A DNA stretch of 64,000 nt from Halovulum sp039180525 (GCA_039180525.1 JBCDDF010000012.1:6646-70645), one strand, 5' to 3'. Shown: positions 17,085-26,150, numbered from the stretch's first letter. Made by a program: numbers and translations. Notes: generated by a model from the sequence alone, not told the origin.

Positions 17085-17943
17085 GACGGATGAAGATGAC
17101 CGGCGCCGCCAACCATGGCAGGCGCCGGGCCAACCCCGACATCGGCGCCGGGGCTCCGGTATGGCGCTCCACTTTCGAGAGGGCGTAGTCGATACCGCCG
17201 CGATAGGTCGCGGCCGCCTTTAGAAGCCTCAAAAAATTCAACAGCTTGCCGCGACGTCTTGCAGCGGCCCACTTGCGCCGCGCGACGGCGCGTTCGGCGC
17301 CGCTGACCGGGGTCGCCATCAAAGCATCGGAGGTCGGGCCATAGGTTGACCAGCCGGCGGTCACGATCTGCTCCGCCCTGTCGCCGCTTTCGACCCGCAG
17401 TTCGGCACCGTAAGTCGCCCGAAACAACGCCTGCCACGCGGCGCGCGGATCGGCATCCGCGGGCGCCAACCGCGCCGCCCACCAGGCAGCGGTGCGATAG
17501 GCCTCGGCGATGAGGCCCTCGATCAACCGGCGCAGACCGGCATCGCGCACCCAAACCAGCCGGGCGGGCTGACAGAACCGCGCCCAGGTGGTCGTGTCCC
17601 GCGACCGGCACAGCATGCGGTTGCGGAACTGCGTGCGCGAGATCACCGCGACCTTCGCCGCCGTCTCTCCCAACACTTCGTGGTAGACATTCGGCGGCAG
17701 CGCGCGGTTCGCCCGCGCCGCCAGCCCCGCCCCGTGATAGCGGGCGTAGTCTTCGACCAGAACGTAGAAATCCATCAGCCCAGCGTCCCCGCTGCGCAGC
17801 ACATTGCCGTAGAAAAGGACGGCCACGACGCCGTCGCGGGCCGCCAGATGCGCGGCCATCGCGGCCACCGGTCCGGGCACCGGCGCCGCCAGATCCGCGG
17901 CGATGCGCGCCTGCCAATCCGGCCGCGCGCGGGCCGGTGTCAC
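17059..17943 (-). CDS. Tam41-like nucleotidyltransferase, candidate lipid cytidylyltransferase (CpgA-like)
   Basis: The 294-residue protein has the start of a nucleotidyltransferase fold: VLFYGNVLRSGDAGLMDFYV at about residues 42-61, which resembles the YGSG(V)...MxDFxFxV signature of Tam41, the mitochondrial CDP-diacylglycerol synthase; EDYARYH then follows as in that family. The C-terminus carries a hydrophobic stretch (LPWLAAPVIFIRLILQ) that could anchor it to the membrane. It starts at a GTG overlapping the stop of the hydroxylase gene (GTGA) and lies between spt and a lipid kinase gene, the position I recall for cpgA in Caulobacter, where it is needed for ceramide phosphoglycerate. Activation of a lipid phosphate with CTP is inference. 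Confidence 0.6.
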   Translation of the reverse strand: MTPARARPDWQARIAADLAAPVPGPVAAMAAHLAARDGVVAVLFYGNVLRSGDAGLMDFYVLVEDYARYHGAGLAARANRALPPNVYHEVLGETAAKVAVISRTQFRNRMLCRSRDTTTWARFCQPARLVWVRDAGLRRLIEGLIAEAYRTAAWWAARLAPADADPRAAWQALFRATYGAELRVESGDRAEQIVTAGWSTYGPTSDALMATPVSGAERAVARRKWAAARRRGKLLNFLRLLKAAATYRGGIDYALSKVERHTGAPAPMSGLARRLPWLAAPVIFIRLILQRRLR

Positions 17944-18761
17944 GGGGCGTCGCTCATCCGCTCGATCGCCTCGTCGGCGCGGCGGGTCGCGGCCTCGAAC
18001 CGGTCCTGCTGGTCGCGGGAATTGCGCAGCGGATCCTTGTAGAAGGCCGAGAATTTGATGAGGTAGAGGAAGATCTTGTTCATCATCCGCCCCGACCAGC
18101 GCATCGGCCGGTCGAAATCGAACAGCAGGATCACCCGTTCCTCGTCAGTGTCGTTCCAGACCTCGTGTTCATAGGTGTCGTCCAGCACGATCATCTTGCC
18201 GGGTTCCCAGTGTTCGACCTGGTCGTCCACCCGAATGCGGCACTTCTCGGCCTCCTTGGGGATCAACAGGCCCAAATGCGCGCGCACCACGCCCTTGGTC
18301 ACACCGGTATGCGCGGGGATGTGATAGCCCGGCGCCAGGATCGACAGCCAGGCGATCTGAATATTCGGGACCTTGCCCAACATCGCTGCCGTTTTCGGCA
18401 TCTGCGCGCAGTTCTTCTCCAGCTGCTCGCCGAACCCATAAAGGATGAATGTCCGCCAGTTCTTGGCCGTAGCGATCCGGTACTGGTCGGGCGAGATTTC
18501 CTGAAAGGCCGGGATTTCGTCGCGGAACCGCAGAACGCCGCGCGCCTCCTCCGCCACCTCTTCCCAGCGCTGGGTCAATTCATCCAGTTCGGGAAAGACC
18601 TTGGGGTCGATGAACGGCGTGTTCGGAACCAGCGAGACGCGGCCCTGATAGCGCGCCATCCAGCGGGTGAGGTTCTTGCCAAAAGCCTTGACGCGGCGGC
18701 GGACCGGGTGATCCAGCACCTTGGGTTTCGGCGGCTCGGCGGTGGGCGATAACTGGGTCAT
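17940..18761 (-). CDS. Aspartyl/asparaginyl beta-hydroxylase-like dioxygenase (LpxO-type fold)
   Basis: The 273-residue protein belongs to the AspH/LpxO family of Fe(II)/2-oxoglutarate dioxygenases. Typical segments are ILAPGYHIPAHTGVTKGVVR followed by AHLGL, then DDTYEHEVWNDTDEERVILL and DFDRPM; the conserved His of YHIPAHTG/EHEVWN and the Arg of VVRAHLGL are the expected cofactor ligands. LpxO members hydroxylate acyl chains of lipid A, so hydroxylation of the ceramide acyl chain or sphingoid base is a reasonable inference here. Its stop overlaps the GTG of the Tam41-like gene and it begins 9 bases after the lipid-kinase stop, so the three minus-strand genes form one operon. Confidence 0.8.
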   Translation of the reverse strand: MTQLSPTAEPPKPKVLDHPVRRRVKAFGKNLTRWMARYQGRVSLVPNTPFIDPKVFPELDELTQRWEEVAEEARGVLRFRDEIPAFQEISPDQYRIATAKNWRTFILYGFGEQLEKNCAQMPKTAAMLGKVPNIQIAWLSILAPGYHIPAHTGVTKGVVRAHLGLLIPKEAEKCRIRVDDQVEHWEPGKMIVLDDTYEHEVWNDTDEERVILLFDFDRPMRWSGRMMNKIFLYLIKFSAFYKDPLRNSRDQQDRFEAATRRADEAIERMSDAP

Positions 18762-18770
18762 GGGATGTCT

Positions 18771-19676
18771 CTAATCCCTGCCCGCGCGGGTGTCGAGACG
18801 CGGGCGGAGGATCGGCACGACTGTGTCGGCGGTGATACGCAATCGTCCGTCAGGCGGCGCGAACGGGTCGCCATCTATGATCAGCGTGCCGTCGAGCGTA
18901 AGGCCAAGCTCTTCCGCGGCGCCGGATCGGTACGCCCCCGGCAGCCAGCGTCCGCCGATGCCAAACGCCAGCGCGGGCAGGCAAACCGGCAGATACGGTG
19001 CGGGCGCGGCGACATGGGTCCAGCGCATCGGCGCATCCATGGGCGCACCCCAGAAGGGGTTGATCCCCGCGATCAGTCGACCTGGCAACGCAGTGACGAC
19101 GGCGCCGAAGCTGCGGCCCGGCGCGCCCGCGTGGCCGTCGACGGCAAGCGGCGCCCTGATCCCCACGCGGCGCGCCTCGCCGATGACCCGCGCGAGGCTG
19201 CGCAGCACCTGCGCGGCACCGGACCCGGCGCCCTGAGCGCGGGCCGTGGCATCCGCATACGCACCCCAGCCCAGGATAAAGCCGTATTCGGGGCCGCTGG
19301 CAAAGCCTTCGACCCGCAACACCGGCGCCGGGGCAACGGGAAGTTCGGGCAAATGCTGCAAATCCTCCGCACGCAATCGGCCCAGCCGCCGTGCGATCAG
19401 ATTGGTATTGCCGCGCGCCAGGATACCGATCGCCGGCGGGTGGCCCGCATAGGCCGCCATCAAGGCCGTGATCACGGCCCGCACGGTCCCATCGCCGCCA
19501 TCGATGGCCACATGGGTGACGCCGTCCGCGCACAGCCGCGCCGCCAGACCTGGAAGCGCTGCCGGATCGCGAAGCGTCACGGCGCGCAGCCCCTGCGGCG
19601 TGTTTTCCTGCAGATCCGCCAGCCCGGCGCGCCGATTTCGGCGGCTGGCCGGATTGCGCAGCAGGATCGCGGTCAT
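18771..19676 (-). CDS. Diacylglycerol/sphingosine-kinase-like lipid kinase, candidate ceramide kinase
   Basis: The ~301-residue protein carries the DAGK catalytic-domain signature: LLRNPASRR at the N-terminus and IDGGDGTVRAVIT with GGDGT at about residues 60-64, then GILARGNTNLIA, where family members have PLGTANDFA. The C-terminal beta-sandwich (LTLDGTLIIDGDPFAP) is also typical. Caulobacter has a ceramide kinase (CpgB) of this family in the same cluster, so phosphorylation of ceramide is the favoured role. The start is uncertain: the ATG at 19676 gives the usual N-terminus, while 19715 is an in-frame alternative with no better ribosome-binding site. It is first in a minus-strand operon, divergent from the phosphoesterase gene. 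Confidence 0.78.
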   Translation of the reverse strand: MTAILLRNPASRRNRRAGLADLQENTPQGLRAVTLRDPAALPGLAARLCADGVTHVAIDGGDGTVRAVITALMAAYAGHPPAIGILARGNTNLIARRLGRLRAEDLQHLPELPVAPAPVLRVEGFASGPEYGFILGWGAYADATARAQGAGSGAAQVLRSLARVIGEARRVGIRAPLAVDGHAGAPGRSFGAVVTALPGRLIAGINPFWGAPMDAPMRWTHVAAPAPYLPVCLPALAFGIGGRWLPGAYRSGAAEELGLTLDGTLIIDGDPFAPPDGRLRITADTVVPILRPRLDTRAGRD

Positions 19677-19763
19677 GTCGCGGGTATTTGCGGTTTCATC
19701 CTGCCGGCATTTCATGCTTTGTTTCTCGTACCCTAGCCGCTTGTCTTACCCGAGCCAACCACC

Positions 19764-20657
19764 ATGCTTCGCCTTGCGCATCTGTCCGACCTTCACCTGC
19801 CCCTGGGCCTGCCGCGCGGCGCGGAATGGGCCGGAAAACGCGCGCTCAGCGGTCTCAGTTGGCTGCGGAAACGGCGCAGGCGCCACCGCATGGACGTGGC
19901 CCAGGCGCTGCGGGCCGATCTGCTGGCACACGCGCCCGACATGATTGCGGTGACCGGCGACGTGGTGAATTTCTCCTGCCCGCATGAATTCACCGCCGCG
20001 GCGGAGTTTCTCGCCGGTCTCGGCCCGCCGCAACGCGTGATCGTGTTGGACGGCAATCACGAGGCGCTGGTGGCGGGCTGGCGTGCGCGCATGCGTGTCT
20101 GGGGGGCATATGCGCCGGCGCAAACCCCGGTCACGCGGCGGGTGGGCGACGTGGCGTTGATCGCGGTGTCCACCGCCATCGCCACGCCGCCGCTGCTGGC
20201 GACAGGCCGGGTCGGCCCCGCCGCGGTCGTGGCTCTGGCCGGGCGGGTGGCGGAGGCGCGGGCGGCGGGTCTGTGCCCCATCGTATTGATGCATCACCCA
20301 CCGGTGCGCCTGACCCGTGCGCGCAAGGCGCTGCGCGACGAGGGCCCGGTCGCGGCCGCCCTGGCCAAGGCCGGCGCCGCACTGGTGCTGCACGGCCACA
20401 CTCATCGCGCAGAGATGTCGCAAATTCCCAGCGAGCGCGGCCCGATCCCGGTGCTGGGCGTTCCCGCGTTCAGCCTGCCGGCCGCCCATGGCCCCGGTCT
20501 GTGGCGGGAGATCACGCTCGCAACCGAAAAGGGCTGGGTAGAGATCCGCGATCATGCCATCACTCCGGATCTGACGGTTGTGGCCCGCACGCCGCTGCGC
20601 CTGCACCTGCCCCAGGGCAGTCTTGCGGGCGGGGCAGAGATGGCTAATCTGGCATAA
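19764..20657 (+). CDS. Calcineurin-like metallophosphoesterase
   Basis: The 297-residue protein has all metallophosphatase motifs: D9-x-H11 (HLSDLHLP), GD at 65-66 (VTGDVV), GNHE at 97-100 (VLDGNHEA), a His in LMHHPPV (~177) and GHTH at 211-214 (VLHGHTHRAE). No signal peptide is seen, so it should act in the cytoplasm or at the inner face of the membrane. It leads a plus-strand operon with the LptF/LptG-like permease, ceramide synthase and nucleotidyltransferase genes. Family members hydrolyse phosphodiesters or phosphomonoesters, including the lipid intermediate hydrolysed by LpxH. A role on a sphingolipid phosphate is inference from context. Confidence 0.82.
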   Translation: MLRLAHLSDLHLPLGLPRGAEWAGKRALSGLSWLRKRRRRHRMDVAQALRADLLAHAPDMIAVTGDVVNFSCPHEFTAAAEFLAGLGPPQRVIVLDGNHEALVAGWRARMRVWGAYAPAQTPVTRRVGDVALIAVSTAIATPPLLATGRVGPAAVVALAGRVAEARAAGLCPIVLMHHPPVRLTRARKALRDEGPVAAALAKAGAALVLHGHTHRAEMSQIPSERGPIPVLGVPAFSLPAAHGPGLWREITLATEKGWVEIRDHAITPDLTVVARTPLRLHLPQGSLAGGAEMANLA

Positions 20658-20739
20658 ATACTTGCCCGGGCCCCAGCGCCAGCCCCCGGGCGTAGGAGGC
20701 CCAGCCCATGCGCGCCAGCTTCGCCCCCGTCGCCGCGCC

Positions 20740-21882
20740 ATGATCCGGCTGGCCGACCGGTATATCGTGTCACATATGGTGCCGCGCATGGTCGCCGCAC
20801 TTGCGGTGACGCTCGTGGCGCTGCTGATCGAACGCCTTTTGCGGCTGCTGGACTTTCTGACCGGGCACGGCGCCGATCTGGGGCCGATGGTGCGCCTGGT
20901 GCTGAACCTGTTGCCCCATTATCTGGGTCTGGCGCTGCCGGCGGCGTTCTGCATCGCCATCATCAGCGCGCTGTCGGCGATGTCCAAATCGTCAGAGTTG
21001 GATGCGCTGGAGGCTGCGGGCTGGTCGGTCCGCCGCATCGGTGCTCCGTTCATCGCCTGCTCTGTCGCCTTTGCCATCCTCAGCGCGCTGCTGTTCGGGC
21101 TGATCCAACCCTATAGCCGGTATGCTTTTTCCGAAATCAGCTACGCGATCGCATCGGCCGGATGGCAAGGCCGTGTGGAACAGGGCGTGTTCCTGGATCT
21201 GGGCGAGGGCATGACGCTGTCCGCGATGGAGATCGACGCGACCGGACGTCAGCTGAGCGGTGTCTTCTTTCTGCGCGAGGACGAAACCGGAGAGACCGCG
21301 ATCACCGCACGCGAGGGGATCGTGGTGCCCGACGAGGATGCGCAAGCGGTCTATCTGGTGCTGCGCGACGGCCAGGGGGTGACGTCGGAGGGCCAGGAAA
21401 TCGCCTTTGAGGACATGCGCGTCGCCCGCGAATTCGACGGCGCCAACAACCCGTTTCGCCCGCGGGGCGACAGCGTCCGCGAACTGACCTTCTTCGAGTT
21501 GTGGCGGGAGTTGCACGACCCGCTGACGCAGGCCTCTACCCCGCCGGAACTGACCGCGGAATTTCACGAACGCATCATCCGCGCGCTGTCGCTGATCGGC
21601 GTGGCCTTGATCGCCGTGCCCCTGTCGGTATCGCGCAAACGCGCGCCGGGCTGGCTGCGTATCGGCATCGCCGTGGTCATCCTGGCGGTCTATGACAACT
21701 CGATCAAGCTCGTCACCGGTATGGCCACGTTGGGCCAAGTACCGCCGGTCCCGGCGATCTGGGGGTTGTTCGGCGCTTTTTTCGCGCTCGGCCTGTGGCT
21801 CTACTTTTCCACTGCCGGCCAGGGTGGACGCTCACCCTTCCGCAGCCTGCTGCGTTTCTTTTCCGAATTGCGGGGCGCATGA
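20740..21882 (+). CDS. lptF: LptF/YjgP-family permease, candidate sphingolipid exporter subunit
   Basis: The 380-residue membrane protein has the LptF/LptG layout: N-terminal membrane segments (MVAALAVTLVALLIERLLRL; HYLGLALPAAFCIAIISALS), a periplasmic beta-jellyroll (~residues 120-250, SAMEIDATGRQLSGVFFLRE) and C-terminal segments (IIRALSLIGVALIAVPLSVS; GIAVVILAVYDNSIKLV). The canonical pair drives LPS extraction with LptB and is normally beside pepA, lptD or surA; none is present here. The position among ceramide genes suggests a paralogue for sphingolipid transport. The ATG at 20740 is chosen for the standard family N-terminus (MIRLADRYIVSHM). Its stop overlaps the lptG start as ATGA. Confidence 0.85.
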   Translation: MIRLADRYIVSHMVPRMVAALAVTLVALLIERLLRLLDFLTGHGADLGPMVRLVLNLLPHYLGLALPAAFCIAIISALSAMSKSSELDALEAAGWSVRRIGAPFIACSVAFAILSALLFGLIQPYSRYAFSEISYAIASAGWQGRVEQGVFLDLGEGMTLSAMEIDATGRQLSGVFFLREDETGETAITAREGIVVPDEDAQAVYLVLRDGQGVTSEGQEIAFEDMRVAREFDGANNPFRPRGDSVRELTFFELWRELHDPLTQASTPPELTAEFHERIIRALSLIGVALIAVPLSVSRKRAPGWLRIGIAVVILAVYDNSIKLVTGMATLGQVPPVPAIWGLFGAFFALGLWLYFSTAGQGGRSPFRSLLRFFSELRGA

Positions 21883-22937
21883 TGCCGCTGCGTCTGGGGA
21901 TCTACCTAAGTCAGGTGGTGATCGGCCGGGTGATCGGCGCGGGGCTGATCCTGATCGTGCTCGGGCTGAGCATCGATCTGATCAAGTCGGCCACCGATGT
22001 GATGGCCGAAGGCGGCGCCGTGGCGCTGCTGTCCTATGCCGCGTTCCGCGCGCCGCAGGTGGCCGCCACAACCTTTCCCATCGCGGTGCTGATGGGCGCC
22101 ACGCTGGCCTTTCTGACCCTGGGCGCCCGCAGCGAACTGACCGTGATCCGCGGCGCCGGGCAGTCGATCTTCAACATCCTGATCATGCTGATCCCCTGCG
22201 CGCTGGCCCTTGGGATCGTCTATAATCTGCTGACAGACCGGCTGGCCGCCTGGTCCGAGGTGCAGTTGAACGCCGTCTTTCCCCAGACCGTCGACCGCCC
22301 CGGCGTGGGCGAAGAAATCTGGAGCCGGTCCGCGCTGGCCCAGCCCGGGGCGATCATGCTGCGCAGCGAGGTTTTGCGCGCACGCCTAGGGGCGGAGGAT
22401 GGCAGCCGGCTGACCGACCTGTCGCTGTGGCAACTGGATGGCGAGGGGCGCATCCTGCGCCGGTCAGAAGCGGCGGAGGCGGTATTCCAGGACGGCGCTT
22501 GGCAACTGACAGGCGGCGATGCCGGTGGCGGGGCGAACTGGCTGACGCAACTGACCCCGGCGGCGGTGATGGAACTGGCTGCGGGCCGGATCGCGGTCAG
22601 CGCATCGGACGCGCGCGAGGCTCTGGCGGGCCGCGCCACGCCGACGCGCGGCACAGCGTTCTACACCACGCGGATTGCGCGCAGTTATTCGGCGCTGATC
22701 ATCCCCGGCGTCATGATGATGCTGGCTGCGATCGCGGGCTTCGGCCTGGCCCGCGCCGGTGGCGGGCCGCGCAACGCCATTATCGGCGTGGCGCTGGGAT
22801 TGCTCTATATCGCCGGCGACGCAATCTTCGCCTCCCTCGGAGAGGTCGGGGCAATGGGCGCGATCTGGGCCAGCGCAGCGCCATCGCTGTTCTTCGCGGT
22901 GGTGGCGCTTTGGGCGCTTTTGGTGTTGGAGGAGTGA
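21879..22937 (+). CDS. lptG: LptG/YjgQ-family permease, partner of the LptF-like protein
   Basis: The 352-residue partner of the preceding permease has membrane segments near residues 10-30 (VVIGRVIGAGLILIVLGLSI), 58-80 and 95-118 (NILIMLIPCALALGIVYNLL), a periplasmic jellyroll (SRLTDLSLWQLDGEGRILRR) and three C-terminal segments (IPGVMMMLAAIAGFGLARAG; IIGVALGLLYIAGDAIFASL; ASAAPSLFFAVVALWALLVL). It is translationally coupled at both ends: ATGA with lptF and an ATG sharing its A with the TGA for the ceramide synthase gene. Such tight packing with bCerS supports a shared pathway. Which lipid it moves is not shown by the sequence. Confidence 0.85.
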   Translation: MMPLRLGIYLSQVVIGRVIGAGLILIVLGLSIDLIKSATDVMAEGGAVALLSYAAFRAPQVAATTFPIAVLMGATLAFLTLGARSELTVIRGAGQSIFNILIMLIPCALALGIVYNLLTDRLAAWSEVQLNAVFPQTVDRPGVGEEIWSRSALAQPGAIMLRSEVLRARLGAEDGSRLTDLSLWQLDGEGRILRRSEAAEAVFQDGAWQLTGGDAGGGANWLTQLTPAAVMELAAGRIAVSASDAREALAGRATPTRGTAFYTTRIARSYSALIIPGVMMMLAAIAGFGLARAGGGPRNAIIGVALGLLYIAGDAIFASLGEVGAMGAIWASAAPSLFFAVVALWALLVLEE

Positions 22938-24067
22938 TGGCCCCGCAGGTCCGACAGGTGACGACCCGTGCCGATCTGCGCCGGTTCGTGCGGGTGCCCG
23001 GCCAACTGGCCGCCGACGACCCGCATTGGGTCGAACCCTTGATGATGGAACGCCTGGGCGTTCTGTCGCCTAAGCAGAACCCGCTGTTTGAACATGCAGA
23101 AGCGGCGCATTTCATCGCCGAAGACGACGGGCGGATTTTGGGCCGGATCAGCGCGGTGATGGACCGCCTGGCGCCCCAAGCCGACGGCGGTCTGATCGTT
23201 GGACATTTCGGCATGATCGATGCGCGCGACCATGCGGCGCTGTCCGCGCTTTTCGCTACCGCCGAGACCTGGCTGAAGGACCGCGGCGCGCAGGTCGTGC
23301 GCGGCCCCTTCAGCCTGTCGATCAACGAAATCACCGGGCTTCTGATCGATGGCTTCGACACCGCGCCCTTTGTCATGATGGATCACCATGCCCCCTGGCT
23401 TGGCGACGCGGTCGAACGGCAGGGCTATTCAAAGGCAAAAGACACGGTCGCCTATCTTCTGGATCTGACCGTGCCGCTGCCCGACAAAGAGCGTCGCGTG
23501 ATCGACCGGCCCTGGCCGGGACTTGTCGTGCGAAACCTCAACCCCAAGGCCTATGCCCAGGAAATCGCGACCATCACGGATGTCTTCAACGATGCCTGGG
23601 CCGGCAATTGGGGTTTCGCACCGCTGACCGAGGCCGAAACGGCGGCGATGGCGCGCGACCTGAAACCGATCCTGGACCCCGGGCTGGTCAAGATCGCGGA
23701 ACTCGACGGACAGCCGGCGGCATTCCTGGTGCTGCTGCCCAATATCAACGAAGCCATCGCCGACCTGGGCGGGCGGCTGCTGCCATTTGGCTGGGCACGG
23801 CTGCTGTGGCGCCTGAAAGTCAGCGGTGTAAAGACCGGCCGGGTGCCGCTGATGGGCGTGCGCCGCGAAGTCGCCGCCACTATGGCGGGCAAGCTGCTGC
23901 CGTTGCGGCTGATCTATGCGGTCGATGCCGATGCCCGCGCCCGCGGCATCGAAGAAATCGAGATGAGTTGGCTTTTGGAAGATAACTGGCCCATCCGCCG
24001 CATGGTGGAAGGGCTGGGCGGGCGGCTTTCCAAGACCTACCGCGTCTACGAAAAGACGTTGGCATGA
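22937..24067 (+). CDS. bcerS: Bacterial ceramide synthase bCerS (GNAT-fold N-acyltransferase)
   Basis: bCerS adds the second acyl chain to the sphingoid base. The 376-residue protein belongs to the family formerly annotated as dATP pyrophosphohydrolase or generic N-acetyltransferase and shown in Caulobacter (CCNA_01212) to be ceramide synthase. Landmarks that I recognise are the N-terminal FVRVPGQLAADDPHWVEPLM, FFEHAEA-like NPLFEHAEAAHFIA, a GNAT core (GRILGRISAVMDR; VRGPFSLSINEITGLLIDGF), FNDAWAGNWGFAPL and the C-terminal GVRREVAATMAGKLLPLRLI. GGAGGAG precedes the ATG, which shares its A with the lptG stop; the 3' end overlaps the next gene by ATGA. Substrate specificity is inferred from family and context. 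Confidence 0.85.
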   Translation: MAPQVRQVTTRADLRRFVRVPGQLAADDPHWVEPLMMERLGVLSPKQNPLFEHAEAAHFIAEDDGRILGRISAVMDRLAPQADGGLIVGHFGMIDARDHAALSALFATAETWLKDRGAQVVRGPFSLSINEITGLLIDGFDTAPFVMMDHHAPWLGDAVERQGYSKAKDTVAYLLDLTVPLPDKERRVIDRPWPGLVVRNLNPKAYAQEIATITDVFNDAWAGNWGFAPLTEAETAAMARDLKPILDPGLVKIAELDGQPAAFLVLLPNINEAIADLGGRLLPFGWARLLWRLKVSGVKTGRVPLMGVRREVAATMAGKLLPLRLIYAVDADARARGIEEIEMSWLLEDNWPIRRMVEGLGGRLSKTYRVYEKTLA

Positions 24068-24831
24068 CCTGGCAGGCGCTGGTTCTGGCCGGCACCCGCG
24101 CCGGTGCCGCGGATCCGGTCGCCGTCGCAACGGGCGTGGCGCACAAGGCCTTTGCCCCCGTCGCCGGAAAGCCGATGATCGAACGTGTGTTAGCGACGCT
24201 GGCCGCCGTGCCGGAGATCGCCGCGATCACCGTCTCGATCGAGGATAGCGGCGCGCCGGTCGACACCCTGGCGACGGCGCCCGCGCGGATCACGGCCGCC
24301 GCAAGTCCGGCACGCAGCGTGGCAGAGGGACTTGCCGCCACCGGCACGCCGCTGCTGGTCACCACCGCCGACCACCCGCTGCTGACCGCCGCGATGGTCA
24401 CGGACTTCCTGCGCGACGCGGCGGCGTCCTGGGCCGACATCGCCGCCGGTCTAAGCCCACGTCCAGTGGTCGAGCGGGCCGGCAACACGGCCAAACGCAC
24501 CTATCTGAAGTTCGCCGATGCCGAATTCAGCGGCTGCAACCTGTTCGCGCTCACCACGCAGCGGGCCGTGAACGCGGTGCGGTTCTGGCAGGCGGTGGAA
24601 AGCGATCGCAAGAACCCGCTGCGCATCGCGCGGCATCTGGGCCCGGTCACGCTGGCACGCTATGCCGCCGGGCGGCTTTCCAGCGCCCAGGCCGCCGCCG
24701 CCCTGGGCAAAAAGGCCGGCTGCCGCGCCGCCATCATCCCCGTCCACTATCCCGATGCCGCGCATGACGTCGACAAACCCGCCGATCTGGCCTTCGCCGA
24801 AGCCCGGCTGGCGGCGCGCGAAACGGCGTAA
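24064..24831 (+). CDS. Nucleotidyltransferase (MobA/GT-A-like NTP transferase) of the ceramide locus
   Basis: The 255-residue protein starts with a nucleotide-binding pattern (ALVLAGTRAGAADPVAVATG followed by HKAFAPVAGKPMIERVL), as in sugar-phosphate nucleotidyltransferases and MobA-like enzymes. Further on are TTADHPLLTAAMV, in which the Asp is the expected metal ligand, and SGCNLFALTTQRAV. It overlaps bcerS by four bases (ATGA) and closes the operon. It could make a nucleotide-activated headgroup precursor for a sphingolipid or glycolipid, but no glycosyltransferase is nearby, and a direct link to headgroup synthesis is inference. A REP-like hairpin follows. Confidence 0.7.
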   Translation: MTWQALVLAGTRAGAADPVAVATGVAHKAFAPVAGKPMIERVLATLAAVPEIAAITVSIEDSGAPVDTLATAPARITAAASPARSVAEGLAATGTPLLVTTADHPLLTAAMVTDFLRDAAASWADIAAGLSPRPVVERAGNTAKRTYLKFADAEFSGCNLFALTTQRAVNAVRFWQAVESDRKNPLRIARHLGPVTLARYAAGRLSSAQAAAALGKKAGCRAAIIPVHYPDAAHDVDKPADLAFAEARLAARETA

Positions 24832-24844
24832 CGCTGGCCGGGAG

Positions 24845-24866
24845 GTCCCGGATCGGGGCCCGGGAC
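24845..24866. repeat. REP-like hairpin at the end of the ceramide operon
   Basis: GTCCCGG ... CCGGGAC hairpin of the same family as at 6537 and 9112, between the nucleotidyltransferase and the convergent oxidoreductase gene. A partial copy of the 37-nt repeat (CTTCTTTGTTCCCCAAGTA) follows from 24875. Confidence 0.6.
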
Positions 24867-24934
24867 GCGCCCCGCTTCTTTGTTCCCCAAGTACTCACCG
24901 CAACGCGGCAACCGGCATCGACGCAGGCCGCAAG

Positions 24935-26080
<1,146 letters not shown>

Positions 26081-26113
26081 GTCTTTCCTCCGTCTGGTCT
26101 TGGGGCGGCGGCG

Positions 26114-26150
26114 GGATGCCTCCGGCGGGGATATTTTTGGATCGAAGAAG
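26114..26150 (-). repeat. Dispersed 37-nt repeat
   Basis: The minus strand reads CTTCTTCGATCC-AAAAATATCC-CCGCCGGAGGCATCC, the same length as the copy at 40901-40937 and differing at only a few positions. It lies between the oxidoreductase and isomerase genes. Confidence 0.7.

Noticed and set aside
22937..24067. Annotation as dATP pyrophosphohydrolase
   Set aside because: This is an old label for the GNAT-fold family now known to include bacterial ceramide synthase; no Nudix box is present.
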